This document shows, piece by piece, positions 8,355 to 15,849 of a stretch of DNA of 20,504 nucleotides; within the stretch, counting starts at the first letter, position 1; each line of letters opens with the position of its first letter. Below the pieces are notes generated by a model. The model saw only the letters and a list, made by a program, of their open reading frames with translations, was not told where the DNA came from and ran no database searches. The DNA is taken from assembly GCA_964392615.1 (NCBI GenBank), contig CAYMRB010000150.1, positions 1 to 20,504 on the forward strand, in the 5' to 3' direction. The position numbers and the translations under genes were made by a program. Origin of the DNA: CAYMRB01 sp964392615. Its GTDB lineage: Bacteria > Planctomycetota > UBA8108.

Positions 8355-9770
8355 ATGGGAAAAAACCTGCTCCGAAAAGTTTGGGAGGCGCACTCCGTAC
8401 GGGAGCTGCCCACCGGACAGACGCAGCTCTTCGTCGGGCTGCACCTGATTCACGAGGTCACGAGCCCGCAGGCCTTCGCGGCGCTGCGCGAGGCCGGTCT
8501 CGGCGTCCGGTATCCCGGGCGCACGTTCGCGACCGTCGACCATATCGTCCCGACCGCCGACCAGGCGCGACCGTTCGCCGATTCTCTCGCCGAGGAGATG
8601 ATGGCCGCGATCGAGCGCAACACGTCGGAATTCGGCATTCCGCTGTTCGACCTCGACGACGCGCGGCAGGGCATCGTGCACGTCGTCGGTCCGGAACTCG
8701 GGCTGACGCAGCCGGGCATGACGATCGCGTGCGGCGACAGCCACACGTCCACGCACGGCGCCTTCGGTGCGATCGCGTTCGGCATCGGGACGAGTCAGGT
8801 GCGGGATGTGTTGGCCAGTCAATGCCTGGCCATGGATCCGCTCAAGGTTCGCCGCGTGCGCATCGACGGCGCGCTGCCGGCGCAGACCTACGCCAAGGAC
8901 GTGGCGCTCGCGGTGATCCGCGAGCTCGGCGTCAAGGGGGGCGTCGGCTTCGCGTACGAGTACTCCGGCGATGTCGTCGAACGCATGTCGATGGAAGAGC
9001 GCATGACGCTCTGCAATATGTCGATCGAGGGCGGTGCCCGCGTCGGCTATATCAATCCCGACGATACGACGTTCGAGTACATCCGCGGCCGCCCGTTCGC
9101 TCCGAAGGAGTCCGCATGGGACGATGCCGTCGCGTGGTGGCGGTCGATGGCCTCGGATGCCGACGCGTCGTATGACGATGAGGTGACGATCGACGGCGCG
9201 TCCATCCGCCCGGTCGTCACGTGGGGCATCCATCCCGGACAGAGCGTGTACGTCGACGAGGCCCTGCCCTCGCCGTCCGACGTTCCCGACGACGAGCGCG
9301 ATTCGGTCCGCGACGCGCTCGAGTTCATGGCGTTCGACGGTGGCGCACCGATTCGCGGCACCCGGGTCGACGTCGCGTTCGTCGGATCGTGCACGAACGG
9401 CCGCATCAGCGACCTGCGCGAAGCGGCGCGCGTCGCGAAGGGCCGACGTGTCGCGTCGCACGTCAAGGCTCTCGTGGTTCCCGGCTCGAAGAGCGTGCTG
9501 CGCGAAGCCGAGGCCGAGGGCCTCGACAAGGTGTTCACCGAGGCTGGCTTCGAGTGGCGCGAGGCGGGGTGCTCGATGTGCCTCGCGATGAATCCGGACA
9601 AGCTGACCGACCGCCAGCTCTGCGCATCGTCGAGCAATCGCAACTTCAAGGGCCGTCAGGGGCACCCGACCGGGCGCACTCTGCTGATGAGTCCGGCGAT
9701 GGTCGCCGCGGCCGCCGTCGCGGGCGAGGTCACCGACGTCCGCGGGATCCTCGAGGAGGCCAGCGTATGA
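8355..9770 (+). CDS. leuC: 3-isopropylmalate dehydratase large subunit
   Basis: 471 aa, close to the E. coli length of 466. With LeuD it isomerises 2-isopropylmalate to 3-isopropylmalate, the second step of leucine synthesis, in the cytoplasm. Visible family hallmarks are LHLIHEVTSPQAF near the N-terminus, the substrate-binding stretch GDSHTSTHGAFGA, and the three 4Fe-4S ligand cysteines C346 (VGSCTNGR), C406 and C409 (CSMCLAMNPD), at nearly the same numbers as in E. coli. The ATG at 8355 is chosen over 8307 because MGKNLLRKVW fits the family start; AGG lies 7 nt upstream. The stop overlaps the leuD start (ATGA), so translation is probably coupled. leuA and leuB are not in the window. Confidence 0.97.
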   Translation: MGKNLLRKVWEAHSVRELPTGQTQLFVGLHLIHEVTSPQAFAALREAGLGVRYPGRTFATVDHIVPTADQARPFADSLAEEMMAAIERNTSEFGIPLFDLDDARQGIVHVVGPELGLTQPGMTIACGDSHTSTHGAFGAIAFGIGTSQVRDVLASQCLAMDPLKVRRVRIDGALPAQTYAKDVALAVIRELGVKGGVGFAYEYSGDVVERMSMEERMTLCNMSIEGGARVGYINPDDTTFEYIRGRPFAPKESAWDDAVAWWRSMASDADASYDDEVTIDGASIRPVVTWGIHPGQSVYVDEALPSPSDVPDDERDSVRDALEFMAFDGGAPIRGTRVDVAFVGSCTNGRISDLREAARVAKGRRVASHVKALVVPGSKSVLREAEAEGLDKVFTEAGFEWREAGCSMCLAMNPDKLTDRQLCASSSNRNFKGRQGHPTGRTLLMSPAMVAAAAVAGEVTDVRGILEEASV

Positions 9771-10384
9771 GTTCCGCTGTCGTCCGTACCATCCGCGGCC
9801 GGGGAGTCGCCGTTCGCGGCAATGACATCGACACCGACCGCATCATCCCGGCGCGCTTCCTGCGCTGCGTCACGTTCGACGGCCTTGGCGACCACGCGTT
9901 CGAGGATGACCGCGCCGGCTGGAGCGGCCCTGACGGAGGTGCCCGCCACCCGTTCGACCGCGAGGAGTTTCAGGGAGCATCGATCCTCATCGTCGGCGCC
10001 AACTTTGGCTGCGGCTCGTCTCGCGAGCACGCGCCTCAGAGTCTGAAGCGGTGGGGAATCCGCGGCATCGTCGGTGTGTCGTACGCCGAGATCTTCTTCG
10101 GCAACTGCGTGTCGCTGGGAGTCCCGTGTCTCACGCTGTCGGCGGAGCAGATCGAACGCCTGCAGGCCACGGTCGAGGCCGCTCCACAGCTCGAGCTCGA
10201 GCTCGATCTGGACGCGCGTCGCGTCGGCTGCGGTGACGTCGAGCTCGAGGCCGGTCTCGCAGATGGAGCGCGGCGGGCGTTCCTGTCCGGAGTGTGGGAT
10301 TCGACCCAGCTATTGCTGGACGAGCCGGAGGAGGTGGAGCGTGTGGCCTCTGGATTGCCCTACATCGGTCGCTGGCCGCTCTGA
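9767..10384 (+). CDS. leuD: 3-isopropylmalate dehydratase small subunit
   Basis: 205 aa, the usual length of the bacterial small subunit. It forms the swivelling domain that completes the active site of the LeuCD heterodimer. Diagnostic motifs are NDIDTDRIIPARFL (19-32), GANFGCGSSREHAP (about 77-90) and the YAEIFFGNC segment. The start overlaps the leuC stop by four bases (ATGA), and the C-terminus LPYIGRWPL is intact. No oddity is seen. Confidence 0.97.
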   Translation: MSSAVVRTIRGRGVAVRGNDIDTDRIIPARFLRCVTFDGLGDHAFEDDRAGWSGPDGGARHPFDREEFQGASILIVGANFGCGSSREHAPQSLKRWGIRGIVGVSYAEIFFGNCVSLGVPCLTLSAEQIERLQATVEAAPQLELELDLDARRVGCGDVELEAGLADGARRAFLSGVWDSTQLLLDEPEEVERVASGLPYIGRWPL

Positions 10385-10449
10385 CGGCCGCGATCACCGT
10401 CGTCGCGGCAGCGGGTCGGGGGACCCTGAGTGCCGCCCTTCACAGATCA

Positions 10450-10505
10450 TTGTGCGTATCGCCGGCGCCTCGCCAGCCAACGAGTTCGCTGGCGAGTACG
10501 CACGA
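10450..10505 (+). terminator. Strong two-part hairpin after leuD (terminator or leader structure)
   Basis: The inner stem pairs CTCGCCAGC (10469-10477) with GCTGGCGAG (10488-10496), perfect 9 bp around a 10-nt loop. The outer stem pairs GTGCGTA (10452-10458) with TACGCAC (10497-10503), perfect 7 bp, and one T-G plus one T-A pair extend it. A 10-nt bulge lies on the 5' side only. There is no T-run, so it may end or dampen leuCD transcription, protect a processed 3' end, or structure the leader of the gene starting at 10529. Confidence 0.5.
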
Positions 10506-10528
10506 GCATTCATGAAGGACGGCACCAG

Positions 10529-12493
10529 GTGAGAACTTGGATCGTCGCAGCCTCGTGTGCCCTGGCGATCCTGCTCGCCGGGCTCGCGTTCCTCGTCGTC
10601 AACGCGCGACGCGGTGGCTCGCTGTCCGATCGGAGCAGCGCCGTGGAAGCCGGCGGTGGTGACGCGCTCGCCGGTGATGCCCTCGCCGGGGGCGATTCCG
10701 TCGACGGCGGCTCGGGGACCTCGACGAGCGCCGCCCGGGTCGGCGCCGGGCGGCACAGGCGCGGCCTGCGGGACCGTCCGACGGCGTCCGACGGCGTCGC
10801 GGGCGGCTCGGCGAACGACGGATCCGGGCTCGACTCGGGTCGCCGCGAAGAAGCGGGCTCCGGTTGCGCCCTCGAGGTGATCGTCGTCGACCGCGCCGGC
10901 GACGGTATCGCCGATGCGCTCGTCGCCCTCGTGGCTGCGTCCGGCGGCGGCATCGAGGCGCGTACGGAGCGCGACGGAAGTGTCGCGTTCGACGGCCTCG
11001 CGTCCGGTGCGTACCGCGTGCGCATCGCGATCGACGAGCGCGGCATTCTCGAGACGGCCCGCTCCGTCGTGCTCGCCGGCGGCGAGGCGCATGAGCTGCG
11101 CCTTCTCGTCGGCCCGACCGACCTCGCGATCGGCGGCCGGGTGATCGACGAGGACGGTGCCGCGCTGGCGGGTGTCCGCGTCGAGCTGACCCCGTACGCG
11201 CCGGCGGCCGCGCCGGACACCCTCGTGCCGGCTCTCGACGGGGGAAAGAACCTGTCGGGCGAGACCGACGCGTCCGGGCGCTACGAGGTCGGTGGCCTCC
11301 CGGCCGGCGAGTACGAAGTCGCGACGATCGCGACAGATGAGTTCGCGAGCGCGCGTCGGGTCGTGCGCGCCGGGTTGCGGTCGGTCGACTTCGTGTTGCG
11401 GCGGTCGCGCGCCGTGCGCCTCAGCGGGCTCGTGACGACCGCCGAGGGCGACCCTCTGGAGGGAGCCGCGGCCTTCCCGCTCGAGCTGCCGAGCGCCCAG
11501 GCCCTCACCGGGGAGGACGGTCGGTACGAACTCGAGCTGCCGCTCGCGTCGGAGCGCACGATCTTCTCGATCGCCTTCAGCGCCGACGGCTTCCGCACGG
11601 AGCGCGTGCACCTGCGACACGCCGATCTGATCGCGAGCGACGAGCACGCGCTCGACGTCTCGCTCGACCCGCTCGGCGAGGCTGCCCCGGTCGGCGGGTT
11701 GCTCGTCTCCGCCGAGGGCGCGCCGATACGGGCCGAGACCGTCTACTTGCAGTCCGCCCGCTTGCAAGTGCGCACGTCGGCGGTCAGCGATGCGACGGGC
11801 GCCTTCGATCTCGGCGACGTGCCGCTGGGTACCGACTACCGGCTGTGGGTCTATCCGCGCGCCGAGTTCAAGGACGCGGTCCGCGAGCCGCTCGAGGTCA
11901 CGCCCGAGGGCCTCTACGTCGAGCTCACGCTCGACGAGATCGGCGTCGGTGCGGTGAGGGGACGTATGGTCGATGTCCGCGGCCAGCCGGTTCCCGGTTT
12001 CCGGATGTGGGTTCGAAGCACTCAGGCCCTGGCACGGGCGCGGCCGCTCGCGAGCGGGCCGGGCGGCGAATTCGAGGCGAACGACGTGCCGGCGGGCGAG
12101 CTGGTCTTCGAGACGCGCTCGCAGCCACGCTTCACGATTCGCGGATTGACGCTCGAAGCCGGCGCGGAGGCCGAGGTCGATCTAGTACTCGATTGGGGCG
12201 AGCGATCGATTCGTGGTACGGTTGTCGACGACAGCGGCGAGCCCGTTTCGCTGGCGCGGGTCGACCTCCACTGGCAGCACGCGTGGGAGGCGGGGCGGAG
12301 CACGTCGTATCGCAGCACGTCGAGCGACCGTGCGGGCCGGTTCGAGTTCTCCGAGCTCGGCGGCGGAGCGCACAAGTTGATCGTCGACGCGGCCGGATTC
12401 CGGCGCCAACGAGTGCAGCTTGATCTCGACAGCGAGGAGGCTCAGACGACGATCGTGTTGGAGCGGGCCGCAGCAACCGGAGGGACGAGGTAA
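10529..12493 (+). CDS. Membrane-anchored protein with six carboxypeptidase-regulatory-like repeats
   Basis: 654 aa from a GTG at 10529, chosen because GAAGGA (10514-10519) lies 9 nt upstream and the start puts a membrane segment at the N-terminus. Upstream in-frame sequence lacks a ribosome binding site. Residues 4-24 (WIVAASCALAILLAGLAFLVV) form one transmembrane helix or uncleaved signal, followed by a low-complexity Gly/Ser/Asp/Arg linker to about 110. Six beta-sandwich repeats follow, starting near 112, 200, 296, 386, 475 and 560. Each has the G-x-V-x-D-x-x-G-x-P-L-x-x-A-x-V strand and ends with a G-R-Y/F-E-x-x-x-L-P-x-G-x-Y type turn. Such domains are usually structural or ligand-binding spacers on secreted proteins. 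No enzyme motif is seen. The transporter gene starts 8 bp after its stop, so the two are probably co-transcribed. Confidence 0.85.
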   Translation: MRTWIVAASCALAILLAGLAFLVVNARRGGSLSDRSSAVEAGGGDALAGDALAGGDSVDGGSGTSTSAARVGAGRHRRGLRDRPTASDGVAGGSANDGSGLDSGRREEAGSGCALEVIVVDRAGDGIADALVALVAASGGGIEARTERDGSVAFDGLASGAYRVRIAIDERGILETARSVVLAGGEAHELRLLVGPTDLAIGGRVIDEDGAALAGVRVELTPYAPAAAPDTLVPALDGGKNLSGETDASGRYEVGGLPAGEYEVATIATDEFASARRVVRAGLRSVDFVLRRSRAVRLSGLVTTAEGDPLEGAAAFPLELPSAQALTGEDGRYELELPLASERTIFSIAFSADGFRTERVHLRHADLIASDEHALDVSLDPLGEAAPVGGLLVSAEGAPIRAETVYLQSARLQVRTSAVSDATGAFDLGDVPLGTDYRLWVYPRAEFKDAVREPLEVTPEGLYVELTLDEIGVGAVRGRMVDVRGQPVPGFRMWVRSTQALARARPLASGPGGEFEANDVPAGELVFETRSQPRFTIRGLTLEAGAEAEVDLVLDWGERSIRGTVVDDSGEPVSLARVDLHWQHAWEAGRSTSYRSTSSDRAGRFEFSELGGGAHKLIVDAAGFRRQRVQLDLDSEEAQTTIVLERAAATGGTR

Positions 12494-12501
12494 CGATCGC
12501 G

Positions 12502-14358
12502 ATGTTCGTCGAGCTTTCTCAGCTCCTCGAGGCCGGAGGGCTCTCGAATCAGATCCTGGTCGTGGTCCTGCTCGCGATGATGATCTGCCTGTACATCGGG
12601 CAGTGGATGTCGGTCGAGACCGTGTCCGTGCTGCTGATCGCGGCTCTGGCGCTGACCGGCCTCCTGGAGCCCGGCGAGGCGTTCAGCGGCTTCGCGAATC
12701 CCGCGACGATCACCGTCGCCGCGATGTTCGTCCTCTCCGGAGCGCTCGTGCGCACCGGCGCTCTGGAGGCGCTCACGCAGAGTCTGGGACGCCTGTCCGG
12801 CGGCAGCTTGTTGCGACTGCTGCTGCTTCTCGTGCTGATCGTTCCTCCGGCGAGCGCCTTCGTCAACAACACCCCGATTGTCGTCATGTTGGTGCCGGTG
12901 CTCTTCGCGATCTGCCGGCGCTACGACATCAAGGCGTCGAAGGTGATGATCCCGCTGAGCTTTCTGTCGATTCTCGGCGGAACGTGCACGCTGCTCGGGA
13001 CGAGCACGAACATCCTGATCGACGGGCTCTATCGCGATTTCGCGGCCACGCACGCGGACACCTGGTCCGGGCCGTTCGAGCTGGCGGACGGCTTCCGTCT
13101 GTTCTCTTTCACGCCGGTGGGACTCGTCTACCTCGGTGTCGGCGCCGTGTTCCTGCTGCTCTTCTCGCGTCGGCTGCTTCCCGATCGGTCGCCGCTCTCC
13201 GGCATGCTGCAGCGCGAGCGCCAGGCGGTGTTCGTCACCGAGGTGATCACGCGCGCCGGCTCGCCGGTGATCGGGCGCAAGGTCGGCGAGATTTTCGCCG
13301 GCTCGAAGCTGCGGCTGATCGAGCTCGTGCGCGGCGAGGAGATCATCCTGCCGCGGGGAGCGCGCGAGATGGAGCTCGAGGCGGGCGACGCGCTGATCAT
13401 CGAGGGGCGCCCACAGGAGATCAACGCGTTCCTGACCGAGTCCGGCACGGATCTTTCGACGGTCGTCGAGGACGACGTCCGAGTGCCGATGCGCACCATC
13501 GAGCTCAAGCTCGCCGAGGCGGTCGTGCTGCCCGATTCTCCGTTCGAGGCGCGGACGGTCAGCGGCCTCGAGCTCAACCGGCGCTTCGGGGTCAAGGTGG
13601 TCGCCGTGCAACGCCACGGCCGTCAGCACCGCTACCGGATTCGCGGCATGCGCGTTCACTCCGGGGACGTCCTGCTCGTACAGGCCGACGACGCGGGGCT
13701 CAACGCCTTGCGCGATAGCGAGGCCGTGCTCGTCGTCGAGGAGGTCGATCGGACCGTCGTCGACTCGCGCAAGGCGCCGATCGCCGTGTTGACTCTGCTC
13801 GCCGTGGTCCTCGCTGCAACCTTCACGCACGCGCCGATTGCGCTCATCGCACTGGCGGGTGTGGCCGTGCTTCTCGTGTCGCGCTCGATCCGCGTCGACG
13901 AGATGCGGCGCTCACTGGACACGAGCGTGCTGTTTCTGTTGGCGGCGACGATTCCCCTCGGCCACGCGATCGAGGACACCGGGCTCGCGCGCACGATCGT
14001 CGACGCGATTGTTGCAGCCTTCGGAGAGCGACATCCGGTCGTCTTCCTGTCGGCTTTCTACTTCCTGACGTCGCTTCTGACGACGTTCCTGTCGAATACC
14101 GCGGTCGCGGTCCTTCTCTTCCCGATCGCGATGGGGCTCGCCGCGCGGCTCGGGATCCACCACGAGGCGTTGCTCGTCGCGATCTGCTTCGGCGCGAGCG
14201 CGAGCTTCGCGACGCCGATCGGGTATCAGACGAACCTGATCGTGCTCGGGCCCGGCGGCTACACGTTCCGGGACTTCCTGCGCATCGGGCTGCCGCTCAA
14301 CATCCTGATGTGGATCGTCGCGACGCTGGTGATCCCGTTCTTCTGGCCGCTGACCTGA
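12502..14358 (+). CDS. SLC13/ArsB-NhaD-type anion transporter with two RCK_C domains
   Basis: 618 aa, an inner-membrane transporter. Hydrophobic helices occupy about 15-225 and 425-616, with a soluble insert between. Each membrane half carries the family Asn-Thr signature: FVNNTPIVV (120-128) with LGTSTNIL (165-172), and LSNTAVAVL (530-538) with ATPIGYQTN (570-578). The insert holds two TrkA_C/RCK_C-like domains (about 237-313 and 328-411), seen as V-I-G-R-K-V-G-E followed by L-E-A-G-D-A-L-I-I-E-G, and the second ending R-V-H-S-G-D-V-L-L-V-Q. This layout is known in sodium/sulfate transporters and in many uncharacterised SLC13 relatives; dicarboxylates are the main alternative substrate. RCK_C domains usually bind small ligands and gate transport. 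It lies 8 bp after the repeat-protein gene and 17 bp before the sulfatase gene. Sulfate as substrate is inferred from that neighbour. Confidence 0.9.
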   Translation: MFVELSQLLEAGGLSNQILVVVLLAMMICLYIGQWMSVETVSVLLIAALALTGLLEPGEAFSGFANPATITVAAMFVLSGALVRTGALEALTQSLGRLSGGSLLRLLLLLVLIVPPASAFVNNTPIVVMLVPVLFAICRRYDIKASKVMIPLSFLSILGGTCTLLGTSTNILIDGLYRDFAATHADTWSGPFELADGFRLFSFTPVGLVYLGVGAVFLLLFSRRLLPDRSPLSGMLQRERQAVFVTEVITRAGSPVIGRKVGEIFAGSKLRLIELVRGEEIILPRGAREMELEAGDALIIEGRPQEINAFLTESGTDLSTVVEDDVRVPMRTIELKLAEAVVLPDSPFEARTVSGLELNRRFGVKVVAVQRHGRQHRYRIRGMRVHSGDVLLVQADDAGLNALRDSEAVLVVEEVDRTVVDSRKAPIAVLTLLAVVLAATFTHAPIALIALAGVAVLLVSRSIRVDEMRRSLDTSVLFLLAATIPLGHAIEDTGLARTIVDAIVAAFGERHPVVFLSAFYFLTSLLTTFLSNTAVAVLLFPIAMGLAARLGIHHEALLVAICFGASASFATPIGYQTNLIVLGPGGYTFRDFLRIGLPLNILMWIVATLVIPFFWPLT

Positions 14359-14375
14359 TAGCGAGCTCCTCCATC

Positions 14376-15833
14376 ATGCGCGCTTGCATTCACGCCCTCG
14401 TCATCGCGGCATTCGTCGTCGGCCTCGCAGCTCCGGTTTCGGCCGCGCCCCGGCGACCCAATATCGTCCTGATCCTCTCGGACGACCACGCCGCGCAGGC
14501 GATCGGCTGCTACGGAAGCCGGCTCGTCGAGACTCCGCACATCGATCGCCTCGCCGCAGGAGGGATGCGCTTCGACAACTGCTTCTGTACCGAGTCGATC
14601 TGTGGCCCCAGCCGAGCGGCGATTCTGACGGGCAAGTATGGTCACGTCACCGGAGCCAAGGGGTGGGCACCGTACGATCGGAAGCACCGGACCTTTCCCG
14701 AGATCCTGCGCGCTCGCGGCTATCAGACCGCGCTCTTCGGCAAGTACCACCTGGGCAACAAGCCGGCGGGGTTCGACGAGTGGAAGATCCTGCCCGGCCA
14801 AGGGCGGTACCACGACCCGGTCTTTCTGACGCCTGGCGGCAAGGTCGTGGAGAAGGGGCACGTCAGCGACGTCGTGACGCGGCTCGCCCTCGATTGGCTC
14901 GACCGACGCGATCCGGCGAAGCCGTTTCTCATCTGTGTGCAGGACAAGGCCGCACACATGCCGTTCGAGCCCTCAGCGCGCCATCGAGAGAAGTATCGCA
15001 CGCGGGTGTTTCCGGAACCGGCGACGCTATTCGAGCGTCTCGAGAAGCCGGATCCCGTGCGCGATGCCAGCATTCTGCGCGTCGAGAACCTCCTGCGCTG
15101 GCAGAAGAAGTGGAGCTCTCCGACGAGCACGGACCCGCGCGAGCGGATCCGCCACGTCTATCAGGAGTACATGCGGGAGTACGCCGCTTGTGTCGCGGGA
15201 ATCGATGACGGCGTCGGACGCATGCTTGACTGGCTGGACCAGCGGCGGCTCACCGAGGACACCGTCGTCATCTACACCTCCGACCAGGGTTTCTTCCTCG
15301 GCGAGCACGGTTGGTTCGACAAGCGGTGGATGCTCGAGGAGTGCCTGCGGATGCCGCTCGTCGTCCGCTATCCGCGTCTCGTGACGGCGCGGGCGGTCTG
15401 CCAGTCGATGGTGCTCAACATCGACTTCGCCCCGACGCTGCTCGACCTCGCAGGCGCGCCGGTACCGCCGGACATGCAGGGGCGCAGCCTGCGACGCCTG
15501 TTGACCGGAACGGCGCCGGCGGACTGGCGCCGCGACATGTACTACCGTTACTACGCGCGCAACTACGGCCTGCCAACGCAGCTCGGCATTCGAACGGAGC
15601 GGTACAAGCTCATCCGCTACCTCGGGCCGGTCGCCATCGACGATGGCTCGACGATGCCTCCGATCCGGAACAGCCGCATCGTCGACGCATGGGAGCTCTT
15701 CGACCTCCAGGCGGACCCGCGCGAGCGGCGCAACCTGTTCGGCCAGGCGGGGACAGAGCGCATCACGGCGCAACTGCAGAAACGGCTGCGAGAGCTGCGG
15801 CGCGAACTGGCCGATACCGAGGTCGTGAAGTGA
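14376..15833 (+). CDS. Exported Cys-type sulfatase (family S1)
   Basis: 485 aa. The ATG at 14376 gives a signal peptide (1-23, ending VSA-A), so the enzyme acts outside the cytoplasm. It hydrolyses sulfate esters, or N-sulfo groups in some members. Seen: the metal-binding pair D36-D37 in LILSDDHAAQ; the formylglycine motif C76-G-P-S-R80 followed by LTG (84-86); the second metal-site pair D303-Q304 in YTSDQGFFLGEHGWFDK; and a C-terminal DUF4976-like part with GIRTERYKLIRYL. The phrase around D303 and E/ECLRMPL resembles glucosamine-6-sulfatase and heparan-type S1 subfamilies, but the exact substrate cannot be assigned. C76 must be converted to formylglycine; no maturation enzyme is in the window. 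It is the last gene of the plus-strand block and ends 16 bp from a convergent gene. Confidence 0.95.
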   Translation: MRACIHALVIAAFVVGLAAPVSAAPRRPNIVLILSDDHAAQAIGCYGSRLVETPHIDRLAAGGMRFDNCFCTESICGPSRAAILTGKYGHVTGAKGWAPYDRKHRTFPEILRARGYQTALFGKYHLGNKPAGFDEWKILPGQGRYHDPVFLTPGGKVVEKGHVSDVVTRLALDWLDRRDPAKPFLICVQDKAAHMPFEPSARHREKYRTRVFPEPATLFERLEKPDPVRDASILRVENLLRWQKKWSSPTSTDPRERIRHVYQEYMREYAACVAGIDDGVGRMLDWLDQRRLTEDTVVIYTSDQGFFLGEHGWFDKRWMLEECLRMPLVVRYPRLVTARAVCQSMVLNIDFAPTLLDLAGAPVPPDMQGRSLRRLLTGTAPADWRRDMYYRYYARNYGLPTQLGIRTERYKLIRYLGPVAIDDGSTMPPIRNSRIVDAWELFDLQADPRERRNLFGQAGTERITAQLQKRLRELRRELADTEVVK

Positions 15834-15849
15834 AGTCTCCCCGGGGGGG

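Noticed and set aside
8135..8413. N-terminal extension of the 5189-8134 protein to 8413
   Set aside because: It overlaps the leuC start on the other strand and buries the signal peptide.
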